A stretch of DNA of 64,000 nucleotides from NCBI GenBank assembly GCA_028023455.1, contig JAQFVV010000002.1, positions 33,737,725 to 33,801,724 on the forward strand, in the 5' to 3' direction. The number at the start of each line of letters is the position of its first letter. The stretch's first letter is position 1. Source of the DNA: Epiperipatus broadwayi (Eukaryota > Onychophora > Udeonychophora > Euonychophora > Peripatidae). Below the pieces are notes generated by a model. That model searched no databases. It worked only from the letters and a program-made list of their open reading frames with translations, and had not been told where the DNA came from. The position numbers were made by a program, and so were the translations under genes. Below are positions 46,256 through 56,509 of the stretch, in pieces.

Positions 46256-47180
46256 CTGACGGAATACCAGCGCCACCAGTGGTGATGCAATACCATGTCC
46301 AGTGCTTGGAAGGAATTTAAAAATGATTACTGTTAATTAGTGATATATATTTGTAAAGTAATTTGACGTAGTATGTACAATCGTGAAGAATCATTTGAGG
46401 ATATGTTATGACTTGAATTCAGTGAAGATACGGATCAGTACACTCAAAATGTATCTTAGAACCACATTTTTCCAATGTCAGTAAGTATATATTTGAAAAG
46501 TATAATGATGTTGAGTTGAAATGTTGATACGACAAATAAGACTAGGTATAAATATAATGGATCTTTAATAAAAAAAATTACAGTTTTACTAAGAATTTAA
46601 AAATTCTAATAAACCAGATGAAATCATTTCTATATTTATTAAAATACTTCGAGAGTCCAGAAATATATGCACAAAATGAAAATGTGTGTGATTGTCTAAA
46701 ATCATCTGTAAAATAATTCTGGCAAAAAATTTAACTTTTAGATTTTTTTAGAAAAAAAAAAAAAAGGCAATAAAATTGTAATTTTATAACTGTAAAGTTT
46801 AATTTGCCATTTATTGTATTTAACCTAATCTTTAACATAAAATTGGGATATTTGTTGGACTTCATAAAATCGCCAGCGACCAGAATACGTAATATACAAT
46901 TATTTCCATTTATTGATTTTTTAAAATTATTATTTTTTAACATTTCTATCTTTTTATTATCTATATATCTATATTTTAATACAAACACACAAGCACGCAC
47001 ACACACATATATGTAACGGTTACAAGAAACTAGATTGATTTTTTAAAAAATCGATGACATTTTTTTTTATATTTCAATCTTTTAACTATCTATATTTTCA
47101 TATTTTTAATATAAACATACATACATGCACACACACATATATAACAATTATGAGTAACTAAGGTATAATAAAATATCATA
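46256..47180. other. region upstream of the GPx-like gene, with a tandem duplication
   Basis: About 95 bp (TTTCTATCTTTTTATTATCT...CGCACACACACATATAT) at 46943-47013 recurs as ATTTCAATCTTTTAACTATC...GCACACACACATATAT at 47071-47143. 46256-46320 is GC-richer (CAGCGCCACCAGTGGTGATG) and unassigned. No promoter is recognised. Confidence 0.45.
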
Positions 47181-47181
47181 T

Positions 47182-47727
47182 ATGGAACAAAATACGAATT
47201 ATTATAACGCAATGGCAGAAGGAACTAATTGGAAAAATGCAATTTTAATTTATGAATTCAATGCATTAGACATTGATGGCAACAATGTTTCATTGGATAA
47301 ATACAGGAATCGTGTTTACCTTATAGTAAATGTAGCATGTAAATGAGGATCAACTGATAAGAACTATACATAGCTCATGCAGCTATATGATAAGTATGCA
47401 GACTCCAAAGGATTGAGTATTTTAGTTTTCCCATGTAATCAGTTTGGAAGCCAGGAATCTTGGCCAGAAAATGAAATTAAGAATTTCGGTGATGACAAAT
47501 TTAAAATTAAATTTTATATGTTTTCTAGAATCAAAGTGAATGGAGATGATGCTCATCCACTTTTTAAATATCTCAAGATGAAGCAAAAAGGAATATTGGG
47601 AGATATCATTAAATGGAATTTTTCTAAATTCTTAATTGACAAGAACGGCATTCCTGTGAAACGTTATGCACCTATAGTCGGTCCTTTGGACATTGAAAAT
47701 GACCTTTTGAAATACTTTGATCAGTAA
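47182..47727 (+). CDS. GPx4-like selenoprotein glutathione peroxidase, with one in-frame TAG
   Basis: From ATG 47182 a single 181-codon frame reads [31 protein letters not shown] (47344), [11 protein letters not shown] (47371), [49 protein letters not shown]-like, [20 protein letters not shown], ending TAA 47725. The family reduces peroxides, including lipid hydroperoxides for GPx4, with glutathione or thioredoxin. Its catalytic tetrad is selenocysteine, Gln, Trp, Asn: here codon 55 (TGA), Q87, W145, N146. The TGA lies exactly at the NVACK-U-G active site and a SECIS follows the stop codon, so I read it as selenocysteine. TAG at codon 64 falls where many homologues have Gln (CAG to TAG) and would truncate the protein. 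No introns are visible; a retrocopy or recently broken gene is likely. Confidence 0.88.
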
Positions 47728-47740
47728 TATGATGATCTTT

Positions 47741-47821
47741 CTTGACTCTACTTTATGAAGAGAAATCCTTAAACCATTTCAATGGCTGGATTTTCTCTGA
47801 TTGTTTTTTCTCGAGTTTAAG
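47741..47821 (+). promoter_or_regulatory. SECIS element (type 2 form) in the GPx 3' UTR
   Basis: Starting 14 bases after the stop codon. Helix I is CTTGACTC (47741-47748) with GAGTTTAAG (47813-47821, one bulge). The core is 5' ATGA at 47755-47758 and 3' TGAT at 47798-47801. Helix II is AGAGAAATCC (47759-47768) with GGATTTTCTC (47788-47797). The unpaired AAA is at 47771-47773, and a small apical helix CCATT/AATGG (47774-47785) makes it form 2. This matches the eukaryotic selenocysteine insertion element that recodes UGA. Confidence 0.82.
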
Positions 47822-48274
47822 AAGACCCAGAATAATTTCTGCAAAAAGATTTTTAAAGTGGACATTTTCTATTTTTTCCCTCATTTATACTTAAATTTAT
47901 AAATTAATTTGGGCAATTGTCGGTGTAATATAGTGCAAGAAATTTTATAACTAAAATTATAGGGTTTCCTCCTTTAATATAAATACTATTTTAACTTGGA
48001 ACAACACTAATTTTTTTTTAAATAGCCTCTTAATCGTTTCAGTAAATTTTTTTTATTAAAAAAAAAATTAAATTTCTGTTTTAGCAATTCTTGAAAAATT
48101 AAATGAGAAATGAGTGTGACCGACTACAATTTGAAAGATCTCAGGTTATCTTGAGTTGTGGCCGGCCTGTCACTATTTTATTTTTTATGTAGGTAGATAT
48201 AATTACAGAATTGCAACAATCTAATAATATTGAAATCTACTTTTTATTATTGTTTTTTTTTATACTTAAAATAA
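47822..48274. other. AT-rich DNA, no feature seen
   Basis: Follows the SECIS. Nothing recognised beyond the probable transcript end region. Confidence 0.45.
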
Positions 48275-49115
48275 TACTATTAATAATAGGTACTGTGGTG
48301 TTAGAGCTGCGACATGAATTATAATCGTTTAATCATTAAATTAATTAGGTTATTTAATCAAAAACATATTTTAAAATCTACATTAAAAAAAAATATGAAA
48401 AGCATTAATGTGAAGAATAGTTAAAATGCATGTTTAAATCAAATTGAGTGTGTGTTGCACGTGCATATTCTGCCTAATCTATTTTAATACATTGTACAGG
48501 CTTACACCTGCATTTATATATGTAATATATGCAGGATTCGAACTCAGACTTTCACATGACTTATGACTGTCAGTGTCATCTTATATTGCTGACTCACCTG
48601 ATCACACACATTGAAAAGGTAAATAATCACCAATAATTTGGTTATCTTAATATAGAGCTGAGTACTATATATATATATATATATATGCAGATGGTAATCT
48701 GAACCAACTGATGAGTGCTGGTTTAGCACGAAATACGTATATTGGTGATTATTTATCTTTTCAACATGTGTGTGATAAGGTGAGTCAGCAATATAAGATG
48801 GCACTGAGAGTTGTAGGTGGTGTGAAAGTCTGAGTTCGAATCCCCCATATATGACATATATAAATGCAGGCATGAGCATGTACAATGTATTAAAATACAT
48901 TATGCAGAATATGCACGTGCAAACACACACTAAACACACACTTTAACTATTCTTCACATTAATGCTTTTCGTATTTTTTTTTGTTAAATTGTTTTTTTTT
49001 TTTAAATGTAGATTTTAAAATATGTTTTTGATTTAATAACCTAATTAATTTAATGATTAAACGATTACAATTCTTCATGTCGCAGCTCTAATACTACAGT
49101 ACCATAATAATATAA
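48275..49115. mobile_element. 840 bp palindrome with an intact RZ1 hammerhead near its axis
   Basis: The left arm (TTAGAGCTGCGACATGAATT, TTAGGTTATTTAATCAAAAAC, GAAAAGCATTAATGTGAAGA, GTGTGTGTTGCACGTGCATA, AATACATTGTACAGGCTTAC, AACTCAGACTTTCACATGAC) is mirrored by the right arm (48780-49105). The arms are about 380 bp at high identity. The unpaired centre (about 48635-48760) holds a (TA)n run and the ribozyme. The outer about 180 bp of each arm is not seen in other RZ1 copies. Confidence 0.85.
48693..48755 (+). ncRNA. hammerhead ribozyme (RZ1), best preserved copy
   Basis: Stem I: ACCAA (48703-48707) with TTGGT (48742-48746); after a TGA bulge on the 5' side, TAATC (48695-48699) pairs with GATTA (48747-48751). 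CTGATGA is 48708-48714. Stem II is GTGCT/AGCAC (48715-48719, 48725-48729) with loop GGTTT. GAA is 48730-48732. Stem III is the palindrome ATACGTAT (48733-48740), and A48741 is the predicted cleavage base. Every invariant hammerhead base is present. The bulge in stem I facing loop II is where natural type I ribozymes make tertiary contacts. Stem III is self-complementary with no room for a loop, so cleavage probably works best as a dimer or in tandem RNA. Confidence 0.85.
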
Positions 49116-49707
49116 TGTTATTTTATTGGACTTAACCTCTCTTTTTTATTATTTTAAGTGGCGGTAAATGTGACTTTTATCTGTTAGAACATTTATGCTA
49201 AATACCAGTACTATTAATTTACCGTTCTATACAAAGGTTTTAAAAAAGTGTTGATTAGTTACAATGTACATTTAAATAATTTTTAAATACAACAAATTAT
49301 TTATGTAAAAGCACTATTTATTTATGGGAACTGATAATTGAAAATAAAAGATTAAAAGAATCGATAAACCATCTTCTTATGCCTATATGAGTTTGACATC
49401 TTCTACTAGGCGATGACACATTATACTTTTATTTTTTATTATTACAATCAACGCAATTACAATCAATCCCCTTACCAACCACATTAACTTTTAGTTTCAG
49501 ATAAGGAATTGGTGTTTCATGGAGGGATTTGCATAATAACTTTAAAACACATCCATGGATGTTTAGATAATATTACATTTTTATAAATTATCAAAAATAT
49601 TTGATAGCTTTTAAAACTTTGCATAAAATAAGCAAAACATAAATTTGTTTGAATATTAATGTAAATTTTATTAAATTATTCTACAATATATTTTTTGGAA
49701 TGTTGAT
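49116..49707. other. AT-rich DNA, no feature seen
   Basis: Nothing recognised. Confidence 0.5.
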
Positions 49708-49717
49708 ATATTTCGCT

Positions 49718-50041
49718 ATTTAAACAAGGCAAAATCTCCATACAGTAGTGCCACCCTATGCCAACCAGAGTAATCAATGTATGCTAGAAGGTGTGTGCAT
49801 AAAATCTCTATCTAGTGCCTACTCATCCAATATCCCCAGACTAGTTTTTGGCTTGTGGCCTTCGTCAGTGAGGAGCCTTGGATCTGGGAATATTGGATGA
49901 GTAGGCACTAGATAGGGATTTTATGCACAAGCCTTCTGGCATCCATTGATTACTCTGGTTGGCACAGGGTGGCACTACTGTATGGAGAGTTTTGCCTTGT
50001 TTAATAACAATTATGTGCTAGTATGAGATAGTGATCATGTG
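49718..50041. mobile_element. RZ2 element, fold-back form, 10 bp TSD
   Basis: ATATTTCGCT at 49708-49717 and 50042-50051 flanks it. The left arm (ACAAGGCAAAATCTCCATAC) and right arm (CTGTATGGAGAGTTTTGCCT) are inverted. The right side ends ATAGTGATCATGTG. The minus-strand ribozyme near 49838-49878 has CTGACGA and stem II GGC/GCC but AAA at the GAA position. Confidence 0.88.
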
Positions 50042-50051
50042 ATATTTCGCT

Positions 50052-50639
50052 GTTTGTTGACTCTCTCGTTTTATACAATTGTACTATTTCGCACCACTCA
50101 CATACGCACATACACACAAAAAAATCATACTACTCAAGAGAAAAATGGTATGATGTGATAAAGGATGTAATGATAATAACTGGTCAATTTTATGATAAAA
50201 ATTACAATATTTACTTATACTATTTTGATTCTTTTTAATCTATTATTCGCCAGTTCATTTCGTTATCAGAACACGAGAAAGTTAAACATGTTAAAATTAT
50301 TTAATTTTAAACTGTTTATAATTATATATCTTGTCAACCGCTAAGAAATATAATCTAAATAAAGCAAATGCAAGATTGTATCATAAATCGTTACTATTTA
50401 AATTTGAATTTATTGAAAAAGCTCAAACAACATTTTATATTATTCATAATAAAAACATTAATTAAAAACCAATTATATATCACATAATTTAAAAATAAAA
50501 GGTCATATAAAATAATAAAAATATAAAAAGAATAAAATGAAATGAAAGAACAATATTTTTATCTTTTAGAGGGAGCATATTACAAACAAGCTTTTTTTAT
50601 GAGACTGGGGAATTATATACTGTACATATTTTTATTAGA
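50052..50639. other. AT-rich DNA, no feature seen
   Basis: Nothing recognised. Confidence 0.5.
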
Positions 50640-50945
50640 GAGATTTGAACCCAGACTTTCAAACTCCCTTCAATTATCCATTCTATCTTATATAACCAAT
50701 ACACATGACCATGCACGTGTAAAAAAGATAAATGATCTCCAATATATGCATTTTGTGCTGAACTAGCACTCATTAGTTGGTCCGAATTCTCATCTCCCAC
50801 ACATATTTATAATCAGCATGAAATGCGTATATTGGAGACATTTATCTTTTTCACATGTGTGTGGTTATATGTGTTGGTATTATAGAATAGAATGGATGAC
50901 TGATGGCAGCGTGAAAGTCTGGGTTCAAATCCTTCTAATTACATC
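50640..50945. mobile_element. RZ1 subtype B fold-back
   Basis: The left half is antisense (GATTTGAACCCAGACTTTCA onward, ribozyme near 50745-50795 with CTAATGA, dead). The right half is sense (AGCATGAAATGCGTATATTG, tail CTGGGTTCAAATCCTTC). The open frames here (FEPRLSNSLQLS and similar) are antisense repeat read-through that recurs in other RZ1 copies. Confidence 0.8.
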
Positions 50946-50998
50946 TGTCTTAAGTATATATACTATACTTGTATATAAATATTTATATATTTTACTAA

Positions 50999-51354
50999 AC
51001 ATTACATGATCACTATTTCTTATACTTGCCCATAACTGTTATTAAACAGGAAAAACTCTCCATACAGGAGTGTCACTCAGTGCAAGCCAGAGTAATCAAT
51101 GGATGCCAGAAGGCTTGTGCATAAAATCTCTATCTAGTACCTACTCATCCAATATCGCTAGACTAGTTTCTAGCTTGTGCAGTGCTCTCAGATTCAAAGC
51201 TCTTCACTGATGAAAGCCACAAGCTAGAAACTAGTCTGGGGATATTGGATGAGTAGGCACTAGATAGGAATTTTATGCACGAGCCTTTTGACAACCATTG
51301 ATTACTCTGTCTTGCACTGAGTGGCATCATTGTATGGAGAGTTTTGCCTGTTTT
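50999..51354. mobile_element. RZ2 element, fold-back form, 12 bp TSD
   Basis: ATATTTTACTAA at 50987-50998 and 51355-51366 flanks it. The left end is ACATTACATGATCACTATTT. The left arm (minus-sense) stops within the ribozyme region near 51180 and is joined to a plus-sense copy that carries the complete hammerhead. The right end is GGAGAGTTTTGCCTGTTTT. Confidence 0.9.
51201..51241 (+). ncRNA. hammerhead ribozyme (RZ2 type), intact core
   Basis: CTGATGA 51207-51213, A, stem II AGC-CACAA-GCT 51215-51225, A, GAA 51227-51229, palindromic stem III ACTAGT 51230-51235, C51236 cleavage base. Stem I is CTTCA (51202-51206) with TGGGG (51237-51241), two wobbles. The A-A mismatch at the base of stem II is the one departure from the standard fold and recurs in every RZ2 copy. 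Confidence 0.65.
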
Positions 51355-51395
51355 ATATTTTACTAATTAAAAAAGTACTATATATATATTTAAAA

Positions 51396-51760
51396 GTGTA
51401 GCAAACTCTCCATGCAGTAGTTCCATCTAGTGCAAGCCTTAGTAATCAGTCATTCCAAAAAGGTTTGTGCATAAAATCCCTATTTAGTGTCTATCCATCA
51501 CTATCCCCAGTCTAGTTGCCAGCTTGTGGCTTTCATCAATAAGGAGTCATGGATCTGAGAGCACTGCACGTAGATGTTAGGATCTAATGCAACCCTCCAA
51601 CAGTCACCTTTTGCCTATTTAGTTAACTATAAAGTTATGAATCCAAAATGTAAACACAATTTCAGTCCACGCTAATTCTCTTGTATAATCATACAGATCT
51701 GAACCAATTTCAGTATCTAGACATTTTGGTGTCTTTGTTTTTAATAATTTGTTTACAAAA
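51396..51760 (-). mobile_element. RZ2 element, older full-length copy
   Basis: It starts GCAAACTCTCCATGCAGTAG and continues through the TAAAATCCCTATTTAGTGTC block, a mutated minus-strand ribozyme (about 51500-51545), GATCTAATGCAACCCTCCAA, CAGTCACCTTTTGCC and the distal GAACCAATTTCAGTATCTAG segment shared with 21.4 k. The terminal GATCATGTGATG end is missing. Confidence 0.8.
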
Positions 51761-52194
51761 TGTAGTAATATTTTAAAATGATTCCTGTCACAATATTAAA
51801 ATCATTAAGCAAAATAATGAATATAATTTTCATTAATATTTGCCTGAAAGTTTGAGTTGATAATGTTATAATTGTAATTATATGTTGTATTATTTCCATC
51901 ATTCAACAGTAATTAGTAAATGTTTTTTTAAAAAAATTCAAACTTTAAACTTTTCAAAGACATACTGCGCAGATAGTATATAATACAACCTTTTTTAGGT
52001 ATTAATGACCGGAAACAAATATGGAAACTTTAGATTCAAGAATGTTAAATTTAAGACTTTAAAGCAATAGTTATTAAAAAGTTCATATATTTATTTACAA
52101 AAATCTTCGTAATTTTTTCACTTTTTTCTAAGAGCAAGGTTAATAAATGATTTCCAAACATTATGAATTATCACAGTAAATTGATTTATGGGAT
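51761..52194. other. AT-rich DNA, no feature seen
   Basis: Nothing recognised. Confidence 0.5.
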
Positions 52195-52545
52195 TGTTTG
52201 CTATTGTCACGTGATCAACTTCTTTATTTTATTTTTTTGTGCTTTTCTCTCTGTCCAATATTTCTGTCTTTTCATCCCCAATATTTTTATTATGTTCATT
52301 GGAAAAAGAAGAAAACATTAGACAGACAGAAAAAAGCACAAAACAACAATTTAAAGAAGCTGATCACATGACAATAGCAAACATCCCCGTAAGTTAACCT
52401 AGTATGCCATATCTATCAATAACGTTAATAAGCTTAAAAGAAAAGATTAAATTTTGTTTGCTAAATTATTTGTTAAACCGTCAAACAAAATTTTTTTTTT
52501 TCTTTTAAGCTTATTAATGTTATTGATAGATTTATATAGCTGTAG
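52195..52545. repeat. two adjacent hairpin elements
   Basis: First hairpin: GTTTGCTATTGTCACGTGAT at about 52196 with ATCACATGACAATAGCAAAC at about 52363, arms about 75 bp including the GTGCTTTT/AAAAGCAC and CTCTGTCCAAT-like stretches. Second hairpin: CTATCAATAACGTTAATAAG at about 52415 with CTTATTAATGTTATTGATAG at about 52509, arms about 50 bp. Both look like short MITE-type or fold-back insertions. No TSD was identified. Confidence 0.7.
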
Positions 52546-52689
52546 AAAAAATTCATATTTCTAAAGGAAAGAAGTAAAATTTTATAGAGTTAACGTAGTA
52601 TAATAATTGATATTGTTTGGCAATCACTTATTAGCCTTGCCTTCAAGAAAAAAGTACAAAAATCAGAACACTCATAGATAAGTGTATCA

Positions 52690-52905
52690 ATTTTTTACTA
52701 ACTGCTGCTTTTGACATAATAGCCTAGTTAGTTAGAGTGTTGTTTTAAATTCAATATTCATGAATCTAAATGCCGTAGGTTCAATTATCTTGCTAGTAAT
52801 GTCATTGGTCAAGCCAACAACATGTGAAAGTTCAATTCCCATGCTAGTGGTGACACTGGTCAGAACTACAGTACCTAAAGAAAAAAGGAGACTAATATCA
52901 CCTGA
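52690..52905 (+). repeat. tRNA-like SINE candidate with a duplicated box B segment
   Basis: AATAGCCTAGTTAGTTAGAG (box A like) at about 52719 is followed 45 bases later by CGTAGGTTCAATTATC (box B like). The segment GTTCAATTATCTTGCTAGTA...ATTGGTCAAGCC is then repeated as GTTCAATTCCCATGCTAGTG...ACTGGTCAGAAC about 55 bases on. tRNA-derived SINEs have a box A/B head and a conserved central domain. Only one good copy is present here. Confidence 0.4.
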
Positions 52906-53630
52906 AATATTCTGTTATGTTCTAATTTATATGCTATTACTAACAGTTGAAATTATTTTGAAAAGTTTAAATAAAATTTTATTTTTTCTAAAAACATTTA
53001 ATAATCAATACATCAAACGTTCAGACAAATTTTTAAATCGTGTCAATAGATGTTTAACTAATTATGTTATTAACAAAAATTATTTTATTTTATTTAATAA
53101 AAAATAATAATGTATTTTATATATACAAAATGTGGGCTCATTGATAAAAGATAGTAATATTTTTTTAATTCTTAGTATCGGAATATTAAAATCATGCACT
53201 AAAATATTCAGCATAAATTTTAATAAGATCCACAAAGTACAGAGATGTATATATTATTGATATTTTCCCCTACTTACAATTAATAATCTTATAATGGTAG
53301 ATAACTAATAATCAAAAACAGTTACAATTTTATTTTTGATTTTTATCCACGATTAATCAAAATTCTGATTGAAAAAAAAAAGAATCAAAAGTCTATAAAA
53401 CATTCATACTATTACATTTAAAAATGTACAAATATATAAGAAAAATATATTCGTTCTGAAAATGATAAATGAAGTTACATGGAAATGATTACGATTTCTG
53501 TGATAGTTTTTTTTACATAAATAGGATTGCAGATTTTTTTAGAATTTTATTTTTTATTTTAATCATGAAAAATTCTTTCTCCCCTCATATATTCCTTGGT
53601 CAGATAATTAATATGGATGCAAACATAATG
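52906..53630. other. AT-rich DNA, no feature seen
   Basis: Nothing recognised. Confidence 0.5.
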
Positions 53631-53641
53631 AATAAAATTAA

Positions 53642-53824
53642 ATAAGAATACCAAACTCTCCATACAGTAGCGCCACCAAATGCAAGCCTTCGTAATCAGT
53701 GGATGCAGGAAGGTTTGTGCATAAAATCCTTATTTAATGCCTACTCATCCAATTGTATGGAGAGTTTTGTACTCTTATTAACTGCATGTCTAAGCATATA
53801 AAATAGTGATTATGTGATGTTTTC
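53642..53824. mobile_element. RZ2 element, short deletion form, 11 bp TSD
   Basis: AATAAAATTAA at 53631-53641 and 53825-53835 flanks it. Only the outer segments remain: CCAAACTCTCCATACAGTAG to CCTACTCATCC, then a jump to TTGTATGGAGAGTTTTG and GTGATTATGTGATGTTTT. The ribozyme region is deleted. Confidence 0.85.
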
Positions 53825-53919
53825 AATAAAATTAATCATAGAATTAAATTTGAATGGAGTGAGTTTGATAGCCATAATTTAATATTAAAAGGAAATATAT
53901 CTATATTTTTAAAAAGAAA

Positions 53920-54345
53920 AGTATTTTAATGGATGAGTTTTCCCAGTTCTTATTTATGGACCTGAGACTTGGATTCTTAAGAGAAAAAGAATAGAGCCAG
54001 ACTATATATATAGTATGGAGAGATATCTATTGGAAATAACAAAAATAGATTAATTTTAAAATACTTGTGTAAGATATTAAATATATACCATTGGCAACAC
54101 CAAAAAAATTAAGAGAATAAAATGGAGTTAGGTTGGACATATTGCTAGAAGAGATAGTAATACATGGAGAGTTGAACTGGAACCAAATCATAAAAAACCT
54201 AAGAAAAGATCACAGGTGAGTTGGATGAGTGAAATATGGAAGTTTATTGCCAGAATATGAAAAAAGAGGCTACAAATCAGAGGAACTTGATTAAACATGG
54301 ATAGACTTTCATTCTGCAATAGATAGGTTATGCTTGAAAGTGGTG
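53920..54345 (+). pseudogene. old RTE-type LINE 3' remnant
   Basis: The plus strand reads, across frames, LIYGPETWILKRKR, SMERYLLEIT, IKRIKWSWVGHIARRDSNTW, ELEPNHKKPKKRSQVSWMSEIWK. These align block by block with the 1.7-2.4 k copy (LTYGSETW, SMERCMLGVT, IKRLKWSWAGHIARRDDNRW, RPHVRWMDEIRK). Stops and indels are frequent. Confidence 0.75.
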
Positions 54346-55257
54346 TTGATATATTTGAAGTCATTAGCTATTCAATTGTCATCCTTATATATAAAATCCA
54401 TGTGAATGTATGTTTGTCCATAACACTGTCATGTGTCAGTTAATGAAAAAACTCTATTACATCTGTCCATTATAAAACATATGTGAGGAAGTAATCCCAT
54501 CATTAATAATCCATATTTTTTATGAAGCATTTTATGCAAAGGAAATAATTTCTTCCTTGTATTTAAGAGGCTTAATTTGATTACGAGCATTTTACTTAAA
54601 GCAAATAATTCCACAATGCAAAAATAGATATAGTATTTAAATCACAAAGAAAATGTGAATACAGTATGTAAATTTATGTTAAAATGTGATATTTAGTGAG
54701 GGAAAAAATACACGCTACAGTACTGTATTTACATTTAGTTTTGGTTAGCCTATAATTGAAGTCAATACTTTGATATCATGTAGTTCATGTTTCTACAGTA
54801 ACATCATGCATTATTAAAATTTGTTAGAGTAACCAATTTAAAAAAACTATTACAAAAGTGATAGCATTTCTATAGGTGGGTACATTTTCTGTCATAATAC
54901 ATATATAATATGAATAACATTAAATCTTAAAAAACAATTGTTAAAAGCAACCAATTAAAAAGAACTATTACAAAAACAATGGTCTTTCTGTAGGTCAGAT
55001 AAAAACTTGTTTATAAATAACATGTAAAAGCTTATATAATGTTAAATAAATAAAAATGAACCCACATTTGCCAATTGCTTAAGAACTTACATCGAAAATT
55101 AATTAATGATTATAAGAATGAAATTTTATATTTTGAATATTCTATAATTCAAATATTTTGAAGAATAAAAGATAATTGTTTACAATTGTTTTATAGAAAA
55201 CACTGTCTATATTGTTTAAAATGATTTTAGTTAATTTTATCGATAGTTGTAACTTAC
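54346..55257. other. AT-rich DNA with a loose tandem repeat
   Basis: AACCAATTTAAAAAAACTATTAC (about 54833) and AACCAATTAAAAAGAACTATT (about 54948) begin two related blocks of about 55 bp. A third weak match lies near 60307. Nothing coding is seen. Confidence 0.4.
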
Positions 55258-55321
55258 ACCACATGTGGCTACTGGGTGATGCTGCAGTACCATCAACAAG
55301 TGGCAAGAAGCCTGCAAATAC
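55258..55321 (-). CDS. candidate short internal exon of an unknown gene
   Basis: On the minus strand a CTTTCAG acceptor-like site is followed by 64 bases and a GTAAGTT donor-like site (plus-strand 55251-55257). The open frame through it reads FAGFLPLVDGTAASPSSHMW and continues open upstream. Its G+C is near half in an AT-rich setting. I cannot name the protein. Chance splice motifs are common, so this is a weak call. Confidence 0.25.
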
Positions 55322-56184
55322 CTGAAAGAACCATTGATCTATCCTGTTTTCTTGCTGTTGACATGACAGTCTGATCAAAAATATTTCCATCAAATTACTT
55401 AATGGAAATTAAATAAAACAGTTTTTTATCAAAAAATAAATTAAAATATAGCTAATATTTGTGTGTAGATGCAATACTTTTTCTTCAGAGTGTCTCATAT
55501 TTAAATTTTAAGAATGTGTTCATTGTTTAAATTCTTTATTTTTGTCTAACTCTCCATTCTCAATTATTATTGGCTGATGACCTTAAAATGATGCTCATCT
55601 TCAATATCTTTTCTCAAATAGCATGGATCTTATTTAATTAAAATTTTCAATCATATTATTGTGTCCTTAAAAATTTTCTATAACCTGTCTTTATAATCTC
55701 TAGTCATAACAGCAATTTTTGTCAGAATGCATGTTTTATTGAAATATCATGTTTTGTTAATTTAATATGTAAAACAATTTATAAATTAGATTGGTCTCTA
55801 AAAGCAAAAGTGTATCCTCACCAACCAATTATCGTGAGAAGACGAGAGAAAAATTTAAACAAAAGCCAACATTTTTATAATTTACAACAAATCTATAAAA
55901 AAGACACTTTGCGGTAGCATCAAAGTATTATCAGCTTTTCACTTTGAGAAAAACGTTTCCAGTCAAGACTATAAGACAGACCTAGGAAGAAAATAGAACA
56001 GACCAATGATTCAAAAAAATTGGTAAATCTAACCAAGATAGTTTTGAATATTAAACTCGAAATTTCCCAACAAATAATGATAAAATAAGTTGCTGTTCTT
56101 TGATTTCTTTTTAAAGCTTTAAAAAACATGAATAGAATAATTTCCTATTATCTATCCCATATGTGCTTGTCATTTTAGCTATTA
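55322..56184. other. AT-rich DNA, no feature seen
   Basis: No further exon candidates were noticed. Confidence 0.45.
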
Positions 56185-56425
56185 TTACTATCATCATCAT
56201 CATCAACCATTATCAATCCACTGCAGAATGAAGGTCTCTTCAAGTTTAATCCATCTTCTCCAATCTTTAGCTTCTCTTCTCTGCATCACCCCCCACACAC
56301 CTTATTTCATCCATCCATCTCACATGTGGTATCTTTCTGGGTCTTTTACAATCTCTTGGAATCCAGTTTAAGATTTCAATTGTCCATCTATTATCATCTC
56401 TTTTAGCAATATGTCCAATTATTAC
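56185..56425 (-). pseudogene. RTE-type LINE 3' fragment
   Basis: The minus strand encodes AKRDDNRWTIEILNWIPRDC, KRPRKIPHVRWMDEIR, nearly identical to the 1.7 k copy, and ends CTGCAGTGGATTGATAATGG plus an ATGATGATGATG tail near 56190-56215. It is truncated just upstream of the GHIA block and is of recent origin by similarity. Confidence 0.82.
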
Positions 56426-56509
56426 TATATGATTATTTATATAGTATATGAACATAAATAAGCTATTCATCACATGCATCAGCCACTATGGTAAATGTAT
56501 TGGCTTTTT

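Noticed and set aside
29739-47373. Reassigned UAG codon (UAG read as Gln) suggested by TAGs in the PLE and GPx frames
   Set aside because: The RTE copy at 1.7-2.4 k has a TAG where Tyr is expected plus a TGA at Trp, and the LINE at 45 k has TAA stops; ordinary nonsense mutations in dead copies explain all. Only the GPx case fits Gln well.
48544-48939. Frames reading FE-RLSH-LQLS at 12.0, 48.5, 50.5, 57.7, 62.6 and 63.4 k
   Set aside because: All are antisense read-through of RZ1; they stop at different places and cross the ribozyme and tRNA-like parts.
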